A stretch of 64,000 nucleotides of DNA, taken from assembly GCA_014138645.1 (NCBI GenBank), contig JACJIB010000011.1:62001-126000 (forward strand). Reading direction: 5' to 3'. Shown one piece after another: positions 10,515 through 18,341 of the stretch (its first letter is position 1; each line of letters starts with the position of its first letter). Both the position numbers and the translations under genes were made by a program. The notes beneath the pieces are model-generated. The model did no database searches. It saw only the letters and a program-made list of their open reading frames with translations, and was not told where the DNA came from. The stretch comes from Methylorubrum thiocyanatum. Its GTDB lineage: Bacteria; Pseudomonadota; Alphaproteobacteria; Rhizobiales; Beijerinckiaceae.

Positions 10515-10622
10515 ATGGAAGGTGGACTGATCTGGCTCGGCATCATCGCCGGGATCCTCGGTCTGAGCGGCGTCGGCTACCTGTTCGCATCCTGGGCGAA
10601 GACGCGCCGGGGAAGGCGCTGA
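10515..10622 (+). CDS. Small single-pass membrane protein, unknown function
   Basis: 35 aa. It starts with ATG after a good Shine-Dalgarno (GGGGAGGA, spacing about 6). One hydrophobic segment (LIWLGIIAGILGLSGVGYLF) is followed by a basic tail KTRRGRR, predicting one membrane helix with a cytoplasmic C-terminus. No family recognised. The strong ribosome-binding site and clean topology argue for a real small protein. Confidence 0.5.
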   Translation: MEGGLIWLGIIAGILGLSGVGYLFASWAKTRRGRR

Positions 10623-11215
10623 GGGGCCAAGCAAGGGCCTCATGATGCTGAGGTCTTATCGCGAAGCGAGGGCTGGTTCCCAGCCGCGCCGCTCGGTCCG
10701 GTCCGGCGTGTCCTGCCCGGCCGCATTGTCGTTGTCGCTGAGCGGAGCCAAAGGGGCACTCGCCCGTCCGGTCTTCGTCCGCGCACGAAGCAGCAGGGGG
10801 ACGAGCCGCGTCGAGCGGCGATAGATCCACGCATCCTGCCGGCTGCGCAGGGGGCGCCCGTACTGGAGGGTCTCTCGTCCATGCATGGTCATGTTCCGCA
10901 GCGGAATCCGGCTGATGGGCCGAGCAAGCTAACGGCAGATCGCCCTGCCGAATTGACCGTACGTCCCAAATTTCGCGCAATCGAGTTTTGCCCTGCAACC
11001 GAGGCTCTGCCGCAACGCCGCATCCGGTTCGGCAACGTCGTGAAGCCGATCGTTCGATCATCGGAGGCGACCTGTGGGCGCGACTTTTTGCGCCGCCGAA
11101 GGATCTCTGCGGATGAACCGCCCATGCTGAGCCGCTCAACCCCTAATGCCCTGTCAGGCGCGTACGCGCCCGCCGAGCGGCAACGACAAGGGCACTCGGG
11201 GGCCGGCGCGCCGGA
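10623..11215. other. 593-base stretch without a confident gene
   Basis: Between the small membrane protein and the glycosyltransferase. It has lower GC in its second half (10920-11100). It may hold one short minus-strand gene, listed separately. No RNA gene, repeat or terminator seen. Confidence 0.5.
10656..10892 (-). CDS. Possible small hypothetical protein
   Basis: 78 aa, arginine-rich, with a polar tail containing SDNDNAAGQD, a composition often seen in small alphaproteobacterial proteins. No domain or transmembrane segment recognised. The Shine-Dalgarno is weak, and competing frames on both strands are equally long, so this is only a candidate. Confidence 0.25.
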   Translation of the reverse strand: MTMHGRETLQYGRPLRSRQDAWIYRRSTRLVPLLLRARTKTGRASAPLAPLSDNDNAAGQDTPDRTERRGWEPALASR

Positions 11216-12454
11216 ATGGCGGATTTTCTCTTCGTTCACAGCCACTTTCCAGGGCCTTTCGGCTTTCTCGCCGAAGCGCTGATGGGTCGGGGGCATCGGT
11301 GTGCGGCCATCGCAGCGGAGGGGGCCCCGGGATTGCCCGGCCTGCCGATCCTGCATTGGCGTCCAGGGCGCAAGGTGACGCCCGGTCTGTATCCGCTCGC
11401 CCGCCCCACGGAGACGGCCTTCATCAACGCCACCGCCGCCCTGCGCTGCGCGCTCGACCTGCGCAAGCACGGCTTCGATCCGGCCGTCATCGTCGGCCAT
11501 CCGGGGCGCGGCGAGACGCTGCTGCTCAACCAGGTTTTTCCGAGGGCGCGGCGGCTCGCCTACGCCCCGTATTACCGGGCGGAGGGGGATGCACTGGGGT
11601 TCGATCCCGAATGGACCCGACCGCCCAACCTGGAGGACCGTCTGCGCGACCGCGCCGGGAACGCGGCTCTCGCGATGGTCTATGCCGAGGCCGAGCGGCT
11701 CGTATGCCCGACCGAGTTCCAGCGTGGCCTCCTGCCGTCCGGCTTGCGGGCGCAGGCCAGCGTGATTCACGAGGGCATCGATACGGACGAGGTCCGCTAC
11801 GACCCCGAGGCGGCCCTGCGCTTGCCGAGCGGGCGCGTGCTGACCAAGGCGCGGCCGGTCATCACCTTCATCGCCCGGCAACTGGAGCCCTTGCGCGGTT
11901 TCCCGACCTTCATGCGCGCCCTCCCGCGCCTGCTGGAGGAGGTGCCCCAGGCCGAGATCCTGATCGTCGGAGCCGACGGGCGTCGCGATGCCGCCCCGAA
12001 GGGATCACAGCCTCAGACGTGGAAGCAGCGCCTGCTGTCCGAGCTGGACGGGCGGCTCGATCTCGGGCGCCTTCATTTCCTGAACCGCCTCACGCATGCG
12101 GAGATGCTGGCCGCCCTCTCGGTGGCCACGGCCCACGTCGCCTACACCTATCCGTTCTCGCTCTCGCGGGTGTTCCTGAAGGCGATGGCCTGCGAATGCC
12201 TCGTGATCGCCTCGGACACCGCCCCGGTCCGGGAGGTGGTGCGCGACGGCGTGAACGGGATCATCCGCGACTTCTTCGACGCCGACGCGCTGGCGGAAGC
12301 GCTCATCACCGCCTGCCGCGCGCCGGAGCGGTCGCGGCCCCTGCGGGAGGCGGCCCGGCGCACGGTGATCGACCGCTACGACCGCCGGCGGCACTGCCTG
12401 CCGACTTGGCTCGCGCTCCTCACCTATCTCGCCGACGCGCCGGCCCGGGCTTGA
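11216..12454 (+). CDS. Glycosyltransferase, GT4-like (GT-B fold)
   Basis: 412 aa. It is predicted to transfer a nucleotide-activated sugar to a cell-surface or secreted acceptor. The N-terminal Rossmann half begins FLFVHSHFPGPFGFLA. The C-terminal half carries the GT-B EX7E-type region (AMACECLVIASDTAPVREVV near residues 322-341) and the FIARQLEPLRGFPTFMRALP segment typical of family 4. No membrane segment. The acceptor cannot be inferred: there is no polysaccharide operon beside it, and it converges on the EgtD-like gene with only 11 bases between stops. Start ATG 11216 gives the expected N-terminus, but no clear Shine-Dalgarno is present. Confidence 0.85.
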   Translation: MADFLFVHSHFPGPFGFLAEALMGRGHRCAAIAAEGAPGLPGLPILHWRPGRKVTPGLYPLARPTETAFINATAALRCALDLRKHGFDPAVIVGHPGRGETLLLNQVFPRARRLAYAPYYRAEGDALGFDPEWTRPPNLEDRLRDRAGNAALAMVYAEAERLVCPTEFQRGLLPSGLRAQASVIHEGIDTDEVRYDPEAALRLPSGRVLTKARPVITFIARQLEPLRGFPTFMRALPRLLEEVPQAEILIVGADGRRDAAPKGSQPQTWKQRLLSELDGRLDLGRLHFLNRLTHAEMLAALSVATAHVAYTYPFSLSRVFLKAMACECLVIASDTAPVREVVRDGVNGIIRDFFDADALAEALITACRAPERSRPLREAARRTVIDRYDRRRHCLPTWLALLTYLADAPARA

Positions 12455-12465
12455 GGCGCACGAGT

Positions 12466-13410
12466 CTATGGCGCCCGGAACAGGTGCAGGCTGAAGCCGC
12501 TGTCGTCATCGACCCAGAGGCGGACCGGCTCCCAGCCCTGCGCGGCCGCCAGCGCGCGGAACAGGTCGGGCGCGTATTTGTGGGAGGTGTCGGTGCGGAT
12601 GCTCTCGCCGTCGACGAAGCGGATCGTCCGCTCGCCGAGCCGATAGGAAGCGGCCCGGTTCGCGACGAGATGCGCCTCGACCCGGAACGGATCGTCGGCG
12701 AGCCGCGCCTCGTGGTGGAAGTTGTCGGGATCGAAATCGCTGCCCAGTTCCCGGTTCATCCGCGCGATGAGGTTGAGGTGCAAAGCCGCCATCAGGCCCC
12801 CGGATTCGCCGTAGGCGCGCCGCAGGCGCGCGGGGTCCCGGGTCGGGTCGGCGCCGACCAGGAAATGGCTCGGCCCCAGCGTCTTTCGCGCCCGTCCGAG
12901 GAAGCCGCCGGCCTGTTCCGGGGTAAAGTTGCCGATGCTGGTTCCCGGAAAGAAGCCGAGGATCGGCGGTCGCGCGGCGCCCGGCGGCAGCCGGACCGGC
13001 TTCGAGTAGTCGGCGCAGACCGGCGTCATCGCCACATTCGGATAATCGGGAGCGAGCCGCGCGATCGCCGCCTCGAGATAGGCCCCGGAGATGTCGAGGG
13101 CGAGATAGGCGGCGGGCGCCTCCAACGCATCGAGCAGAGTGCGGATCTTCCGGCTCGCGCCGCTGCCGAACTCCACGACGCTGGCACCGGGGCCGACGAG
13201 GGCGGCGACCTCGGATGCGACCCGCGGCAGAAGCGCCATCTCGCGTTTCGTCGGATAGTAGTCGGGATGGGCGCAGATGCGGTCGAACAGGTCGGAGCCG
13301 GTCTCGTCCCAAAGATACTTGCCGGGTACGGTCTTCGGCATGCCCGAGAGACCGACGAGCGCGTCCCGCAGGAATTCGGCGCGCCCGTCCGGCGCCTCCG
13401 GCCCGCTCAC
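12466..13410 (-). CDS. EgtD-family SAM-dependent amino-acid N-methyltransferase
   Basis: 314 aa from a GTG start that overlaps the upstream stop (GTGA). EgtD trimethylates the alpha-amino group of histidine to hercynine in ergothioneine synthesis. Family blocks are clear: DYYPTKRE (50-57), the SAM loop VEFGSGASRKIR (79-90), GTSIGNF (156-162), the LNLIARMNRELG helix, and FVDGESIRTDTSHKY (265-279). Asn161 and Ser276 match substrate-contacting residues of mycobacterial EgtD. By my alignment from memory, Met252 is replaced by Ala246 and Glu282 by Asp274. No EgtB gene is adjacent. It could still be the ergothioneine enzyme, or a relative making another betaine. Confidence 0.88.
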   Translation of the reverse strand: MSGPEAPDGRAEFLRDALVGLSGMPKTVPGKYLWDETGSDLFDRICAHPDYYPTKREMALLPRVASEVAALVGPGASVVEFGSGASRKIRTLLDALEAPAAYLALDISGAYLEAAIARLAPDYPNVAMTPVCADYSKPVRLPPGAARPPILGFFPGTSIGNFTPEQAGGFLGRARKTLGPSHFLVGADPTRDPARLRRAYGESGGLMAALHLNLIARMNRELGSDFDPDNFHHEARLADDPFRVEAHLVANRAASYRLGERTIRFVDGESIRTDTSHKYAPDLFRALAAAQGWEPVRLWVDDDSGFSLHLFRAP

Positions 13411-14432
13411 CGCGCGTCCGCCGGACGCGTCGCGGTGAGGATGACGAGCGCGATGCGCTCCGCCGCCGCATAGCCCGGATCGTCGAGTTCCTCGCCGTAC
13501 TCGTCCGGGTCGAACTCGCGATAGGCGACGTCGAGCCCGGCCCCTGCGCAGATCGCTTCCGCCTCGGCCTTGAAGCCGTCATGGCCGTCGACGATGGCCG
13601 AGCCGGTGAACAGGACGAGGCTCCCGCCAAGCGCCAGACGTTCGGCCGCCGCCTCGACCACCTTCAGAGACAATCCGGCGCCGAGCGGCCCGCCGCCGTT
13701 GCGGTAGGCCCGCCCGCCGGCATCCACCATGAAGGGCGGGTTCGAGACGATGAGGTCGAACGCGCCCTCCACGCCCTGCAGCATGTCGCTGTGGACCGGA
13801 TGCACGTTCGGTACGCCCGCGAGCCGGGCATTGATGCGCGCTGCGCGCAGGGCCGCGGGGTTGATGTCGACGAGGACGACCTCGGCCTCGGGCAGCCGCT
13901 TGGCAACGAGGATGCCCGTCGCGCCCGAGCCGCAGCCGATATCGACGACCCGCCGCGGGGCCGCCTGGCCCTTGCGTGCCCGCTCTTCGAGATGAGCGAG
14001 AACGGCCTCGGCGTAGCGCATGGTATCGGGGCCGAAGAACACGGAATCGGCCGCGAGCGGCGGGTAGGCCGCGTGCAGGAACAGTTCGTCGTCGAGGCTC
14101 GATAGACGGACCCGGGCCTTGAGCAGGGGACCGTCCGGCCCGTCTGCGCGGTCGAGCACGCCCGCCCGCTCCATCAGCGCGGTCAGCTCCGCCGGAATCA
14201 GGCCCTCGCGGAACGGCCGGCTCCAGCCCAGCACGTCCCGTAGCGAGCGCGCGACGGCATTCTCGGGTCGGGCATTGACGCGGGCATGGGTCGCGGGCGT
14301 GACCGTGGTGAAGCGGTAGCCGCTCTCGCGCACCGCCCGGGCCAAGGCGAGGAGCGCATCCTCGCCGCGTCCGTCGCGGGCGCCGGTCTCGGACGATGCA
14401 GCAGGGCGGGACAGGACGTCGGCGATGGTCAT
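13407..14432 (-). CDS. Class I SAM-dependent methyltransferase with NPPF motif
   Basis: 341 aa. An N-terminal domain of about 150 residues precedes a Rossmann-like methyltransferase domain. Motif I is VVDIGCGSGATG (162-173), an acidic loop VLVDINP follows, and the catalytic-type SNPPF is at 230-234. In characterised relatives (HemK/PrmC, RsmC, TrmN6) NPPY/NPPF marks methylation of planar amide, amino or guanidino-like nitrogens. The segment VFFGPDTMRYAEAVLAHLEE is a landmark of RsmC-like relatives. The substrate is unknown. It is 2 bases downstream of the YcgG-type gene and overlaps the EgtD-like gene by 4 bases, so the three genes are almost certainly co-transcribed. Confidence 0.85.
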   Translation of the reverse strand: MTIADVLSRPAASSETGARDGRGEDALLALARAVRESGYRFTTVTPATHARVNARPENAVARSLRDVLGWSRPFREGLIPAELTALMERAGVLDRADGPDGPLLKARVRLSSLDDELFLHAAYPPLAADSVFFGPDTMRYAEAVLAHLEERARKGQAAPRRVVDIGCGSGATGILVAKRLPEAEVVLVDINPAALRAARINARLAGVPNVHPVHSDMLQGVEGAFDLIVSNPPFMVDAGGRAYRNGGGPLGAGLSLKVVEAAAERLALGGSLVLFTGSAIVDGHDGFKAEAEAICAGAGLDVAYREFDPDEYGEELDDPGYAAAERIALVILTATRPADAR

Positions 14433-14434
14433 GC

Positions 14435-15190
14435 TCAGCCCTCCATCTGTCCGGCGAGGAACGCGCCCGAGCGCAGATCCGCCGCGACCTGCTGCGCGTC
14501 CCACTCGGTCGCTCCCTCCCGGCGGCGATAGGGGCAGACCCAATCGTCCGGCACCGCCCGCCCGCTGAACTGACGGGCGGCGGACCGCTCGCCGTGCTGG
14601 GCGAGCATCGGGTTGACCGATCCGGCCCAGGCCACGTCCCGCTCGACGATCGAGTCGCGCAGCCGGTCGTAGCGTCCCTCCGCCCGCAGGCGCTCGAACT
14701 GGTCGTGCAGATTGAACACCAGCACCGGGTGCTCGAAGCGCCGCGCCTTGCGGCTCGCGCCGGGATGCAGCCCGACGATGAAGAAGCCCTCGCCCCCGAG
14801 GCTCATCGAGAAATGCGGGTCGTCCGGATCGGCCGAGACCCGCGAATCCTGGGGGTGGCCGAGCCCGCTGTCGCGGTCGGACAGCGACTGCATCCGCTTC
14901 CAGAGGGCGGCCTCGAAAGCCTCCTCGGAGAGCGGACGGGCGTCTTCGAACACCACGGCGAAGCTCTGGAACTGGTCGCGCCGGGCGCGGTAGCGGCAGA
15001 TGAAGGCCAGGAGCGCCGGGTAGATCCGCGCGTCGTCGACGTCGGAGGCGATGTCGCGGGCGACGAGGACCTTGAGCTGGCCACGGGAGAGAGCGGATTT
15101 GGCGCCGACGCAGGGGAAGGGTTGCTGGCGGATGAAGTGCCGGAAGCGCTCGGCGAGCGGATGACCGGTGTCGTCGGTAGGCAGCAGCAT
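14435..15190 (-). CDS. YqcI/YcgG-family protein (GntA-type heme-dependent N-hydroxylase)
   Basis: 251 aa. Family landmarks: FPCVGAKSAL (25-34), FAVVF, ALWKRMQSLSD, HFSMSLGGEGFFIVGLHPGA, VLVFNLHDQFERLR and SVNPMLAQHG. Characterised members such as GntA of guanitoxin synthesis are heme-dependent and hydroxylate a guanidine-type nitrogen. Cys27 in FPCVG is a candidate heme ligand by analogy (inference). ATG 15190 follows GAGGTG closely. In-frame starts up to 15277 are possible but would add a basic, non-family extension. It is first in a tight three-gene operon with the two methyltransferases. Confidence 0.82.
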   Translation of the reverse strand: MLLPTDDTGHPLAERFRHFIRQQPFPCVGAKSALSRGQLKVLVARDIASDVDDARIYPALLAFICRYRARRDQFQSFAVVFEDARPLSEEAFEAALWKRMQSLSDRDSGLGHPQDSRVSADPDDPHFSMSLGGEGFFIVGLHPGASRKARRFEHPVLVFNLHDQFERLRAEGRYDRLRDSIVERDVAWAGSVNPMLAQHGERSAARQFSGRAVPDDWVCPYRRREGATEWDAQQVAADLRSGAFLAGQMEG

Positions 15191-15464
15191 GACACCTCGT
15201 GTGAAGCGGGCAAGCGAACGTCGCGACCGGGCCTTCCGGCCCGGTTCGGCGAAGAGCGTGGGAGGGAGACCGGACACCGCACCGTCCGTCCGCCCTCAGT
15301 GAAGGTGAACTGCGCGGGGAACCTCGGTTCCGGACCATTGTTCCGCGGGGCTTGGGGATAACCCCAGGGCTAGTCCGCACACCTCATCTGCGGATTGTCT
15401 TGATGATCCGCGGCATCGTGGCGCAGAGTTTTAATCGCTTGCGAAAAGATCTTGCCGGATCACC

Positions 15465-16061
15465 TCAAGATTCGATCTCGTAATGGATCGGCTTGAACGA
15501 GAAGTTGTTCGACTGCAGCGCCGAGCAGGCCGTCAGCCCGATGACGAGGTCGGTCTCCGCCACGAAGCTCACCCGGTCGCCGGCCCGGCTGAGCGGCGGG
15601 CGCACCGCGATCTCGCCGCTCTGCCCATCGACGGTGACGTGCATGAACACGTTGAAGGCGACCGGGATGCGGTCGGGCAGGATGCCGTAGGGCGCAAGTG
15701 CCGCGGCGAGGTTGCCGAAGCAGCCCCGGTGCGGATGTTCGTCGCCGTAGATGATGCGGAACGTGTCGGCCGAGCAGGGCGTCAGCAGGAAGTCGTGGCG
15801 GCCCACTGTGTCCTCGACGATGCGCAGGAGCACGTTCGAGCGGTTGGAGTAGATCGGGTCGCCCGTCGTCAGGAAGATGCGCGACGCGTAATCGATGGTG
15901 CGGCCCGAGGAGATGACCTCGTCGAGGTCGTCCCGGCGGAAGGCGACGAGGTCGGCCACCTGCTCGCCCTGGGGGTCGATCACCGTGAGGCGCTGTCCGC
16001 GGTCGAGGGTGAAGGCGGCCCCCGAGCGCGGCGGGATCTCGTGACGCACCGGTCGGCTCAT
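15465..16061 (-). CDS. DUF1989 / urea-carboxylase-associated family protein
   Basis: 198 aa from ATG 16061, preceded by GAGGAGA at good spacing. Family signatures are visible: IPPRSGAAFTLDRGQ, DPQGEQVADLVAF, SSGRTIDYASRIFLTTGDPIYSN (in segments), DFLLTPCSADTF, HPHRGCFGNL and PVAFNVFMHVTVD. Relatives form the two-subunit carboxyguanidine deiminase of guanidine catabolism, where Cys and His residues are important. Others are of unknown role. It stands alone here, without urea carboxylase or allophanate hydrolase. It lies 274 bases upstream of, and in the same direction as, the YcgG operon, and is divergent from the OPT transporter. Confidence 0.88.
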   Translation of the reverse strand: MSRPVRHEIPPRSGAAFTLDRGQRLTVIDPQGEQVADLVAFRRDDLDEVISSGRTIDYASRIFLTTGDPIYSNRSNVLLRIVEDTVGRHDFLLTPCSADTFRIIYGDEHPHRGCFGNLAAALAPYGILPDRIPVAFNVFMHVTVDGQSGEIAVRPPLSRAGDRVSFVAETDLVIGLTACSALQSNNFSFKPIHYEIES

Positions 16062-16121
16062 CTGTCTTTCTCTCCTCAGGGCGGGCAGGGCCCGCGGGGT
16101 CGCGCCGGACCGTCTTTGGAT

Positions 16122-16140
16122 CGTCGATGAACCATCGACG
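16122..16140. promoter_or_regulatory. Perfect inverted repeat in the DUF1989/OPT divergent region
   Basis: CGTCGATG-AAC-CATCGACG: 8-bp arms with a 3-base loop, 60 bases upstream of the DUF1989 start and 113 bases upstream of the OPT start. It could be an operator or an RNA hairpin. No guanidine riboswitch consensus was recognised here. Confidence 0.35.
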
Positions 16141-16252
16141 GGCCGAGCTTGGCGGCAGCTAAGGCGCGAGGGGGGATCAGACGAGGGGCCCGTGAGGTTC
16201 CCGAACGATAGCGACGTCCCGAGCCGCGGGGCGGCACCGGAGACGCCTGCCC

Positions 16253-18274
16253 GTGGACGCACGAACCGACGAACGCTCCCCCATGCCCGCCGATGCGGAT
16301 CGGGGTGGGACCCGGCATGCCGCCGAGATCACCCTGCGCGGGCTCCTGCTCGGGGCGGTGATCACCGTCGTCTTCATGACCGCCAACCTCTATATGGGGC
16401 TGAAGACCGGCGTGACCTTCTCGACCTCGATCCCGGCGGCCATGCTCTCGATGGGGCTGCTGCGCCTGTTCGGCGGCTCGGGCATTCTCGAGAACAACAT
16501 CGTCCAGACGCAGGGCTCGGCGGCGGGCACCCTGTGCAACGTCATCCTCGTGCTGCCGGGCCTCGTGCTGATCGGCCACTGGCACGGGTTTCCCTTCTGG
16601 CAGACCACCGCCGTCTGCCTCATCGGTGGCCTGATCGGCCTCGTCTACTCGATCCCGCTTCGGCGCGCCCTGGTGATGGGCGCCGGGCTGCCCTATCCCG
16701 AGGGCACCGCCGCGGCCGAGGTGCTGCACGCCGGCGCGGCGGGCGACCGCGGCGGCCTGCGCATCCTGCTCGGCGCGGCGGGGGCGGGCGGAGCGATCGG
16801 GCTCGCCACCACCGGCTTCCGCCTCCTCGCCGACGGTCTCCACACCACGCTGGCCGCGGGGCCGGCCCTGTTCCGGTTCGCCACCGGGTTTTCTCCGGCC
16901 CTCGTCGGGGTCGGCTACCTCGTCGGCCTTGGCGCCTGCCTCGCCCTGCTCACGGGCGTCGCCCTGGCCTGGGGCGTCGCGGTGCCGCTGCTCACGGCTT
17001 TCGGCAGCGGGGCCGGCGCCGAGGGAGCGGAGGCGGCCGCGCGGGCGGTCTGGTCGGAGAAGGTGCGCCTCATCGGTGCGGGCATCATCGCCGTCGGCGC
17101 GATCTGGACCGTGGCCTCCCTCGGTCGCTCGATCCTCGGCAGCATCCGCTCCGCCTTCGGTGCGGCGCAGGGGGGCGGGCATGCCCTGCGCCAACTGCCT
17201 CGGCAGGAGCGCGACCTGCCGATCACATGGGTCGCAGGCGCCTCGCTGCTGCTCGCGCTGCCGCTGGCATGGCTGTTCTTCCACTTCAGCGCGGAGGCGG
17301 AACTCGGCGGCCTGCGCTTCGCGCTCGTGGCCGCCGCCACCCTGTTCACGGTGGGCTTCGGCTTCCTGATGGCGGCGGCCTGCGGCTATCTCGCCGGCCT
17401 GCTCGGCTCGTCCTCCAGCCCGATCTCCGGCATCGGCATCCTGACGACGCTGCTCGCGGCCCTGCTGCTGCCCCTGCTGCTCGGCCGGTCCGCCGGGCCG
17501 GAGGGCGAGCGCTTCGTCGTCGCCGCCGTCCTGCTCCTGTCGTCCATCGTCGTGACCACGGCCTCGATCGCCAACGACAACCTGCAGGATCTCAAGACCG
17601 GTCAGCTCGTCGACGCCACGCCCTGGCGCCAGCAGGTGGCGCTGGCGGCCGGCGTCGGTGTCGGCGCCCTGGTGATCGCTCCGCTCCTCGATCTTCTCTA
17701 CAACGCCTACGGCTTCGTCGGCGCCTTGCCGCGGGAGGGCATGGACGAGGCTGCCGCCCTGCCGGCGCCGCAGGCCGCGCTCATGACGCAGATCGCCGGC
17801 GGCATCGTCCGCGGCGAGTTGCCCTGGTCGATGGTGGCGGTGGGCGCCGGCCTCGGGGCGCTCCTCGTCGCGCTCGAGGCTCGTCTGCGCCGGAGCGGCC
17901 GCTCATTTCCGGCGCTCACCGTCGGGATCGGCATGTACCTGCCGCTGGAGGTCGTGGTGACGATCGCCTTCGGCGGCCTCGTGGGCCGGCTCGCCGAAAG
18001 CCGCCTGCGGGCGCAGGGCGATGCGGCCCAGGCCGGCGGACGCCGCCGTGGTGTGTTGCTCGCGTCGGGGTTCCTCGTCGGCGAGAGCGGTGTCGGCGTG
18101 CTGCTCGCCGCCGCCGACACGCTGAGCGGCCGCAGCGCCTCCCTCGCCTTCGCGGCCGATGCGCTCGGCGGGGCAGGGCCGTGGCTCGGCCTCCTCGTCT
18201 TCCTGCTGGTGCTGGCCGCCTTCTATCGCATCGCGTCGCGCACCGACGAGGCCGGCCGCCGCGACCGCGCCTGA
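16253..18274 (+). CDS. OPT-family oligopeptide transporter
   Basis: 673 aa from GTG 16253; an in-frame ATG at 16283 (MPADADRGG) is an equally plausible start. It is a polytopic inner-membrane protein with roughly 14-16 hydrophobic segments. The first segment matches the family N-terminus (LRGLLLGAVITVVFMTANLY, then MGLKTGVTFSTSIPAAML), and NNIVQTQGSAAGTL is a hallmark of bacterial OPT members. A second hallmark is IANDNLQDLKTGQLVDATPW near residue 440. OPT proteins take up small peptides or metal-chelate complexes with protons. It is divergent from DUF1989 across about 190 bases, so it may serve the neighbouring amino-acid-modifying cluster (inference). Confidence 0.92.
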   Translation: MDARTDERSPMPADADRGGTRHAAEITLRGLLLGAVITVVFMTANLYMGLKTGVTFSTSIPAAMLSMGLLRLFGGSGILENNIVQTQGSAAGTLCNVILVLPGLVLIGHWHGFPFWQTTAVCLIGGLIGLVYSIPLRRALVMGAGLPYPEGTAAAEVLHAGAAGDRGGLRILLGAAGAGGAIGLATTGFRLLADGLHTTLAAGPALFRFATGFSPALVGVGYLVGLGACLALLTGVALAWGVAVPLLTAFGSGAGAEGAEAAARAVWSEKVRLIGAGIIAVGAIWTVASLGRSILGSIRSAFGAAQGGGHALRQLPRQERDLPITWVAGASLLLALPLAWLFFHFSAEAELGGLRFALVAAATLFTVGFGFLMAAACGYLAGLLGSSSSPISGIGILTTLLAALLLPLLLGRSAGPEGERFVVAAVLLLSSIVVTTASIANDNLQDLKTGQLVDATPWRQQVALAAGVGVGALVIAPLLDLLYNAYGFVGALPREGMDEAAALPAPQAALMTQIAGGIVRGELPWSMVAVGAGLGALLVALEARLRRSGRSFPALTVGIGMYLPLEVVVTIAFGGLVGRLAESRLRAQGDAAQAGGRRRGVLLASGFLVGESGVGVLLAAADTLSGRSASLAFAADALGGAGPWLGLLVFLLVLAAFYRIASRTDEAGRRDRA

Positions 18275-18341
18275 CCCGTCCCTGATTTCGTCGCGATTTC
18301 CAGCGATCCTAACGGCGCGACCGCCCGTTGCGACGGATTCC

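Noticed and set aside
10543..11139. A 198-codon minus-strand frame in the 10.6-11.2 kb gap
   Set aside because: It overlaps the small membrane protein and looks compositionally like a shadow, without motifs or a ribosome-binding site.
16062..16252. Possible guanidine (ykkC-type) riboswitch upstream of DUF1989
   Set aside because: Considered because of the guanidine theme, but none of the conserved motifs I know could be found; only a simple hairpin is present.
16192..18285. A long alternative frame overlapping the OPT transporter
   Set aside because: Arg/Pro-rich shadow in the same strand; the OPT motifs are in the other frame.
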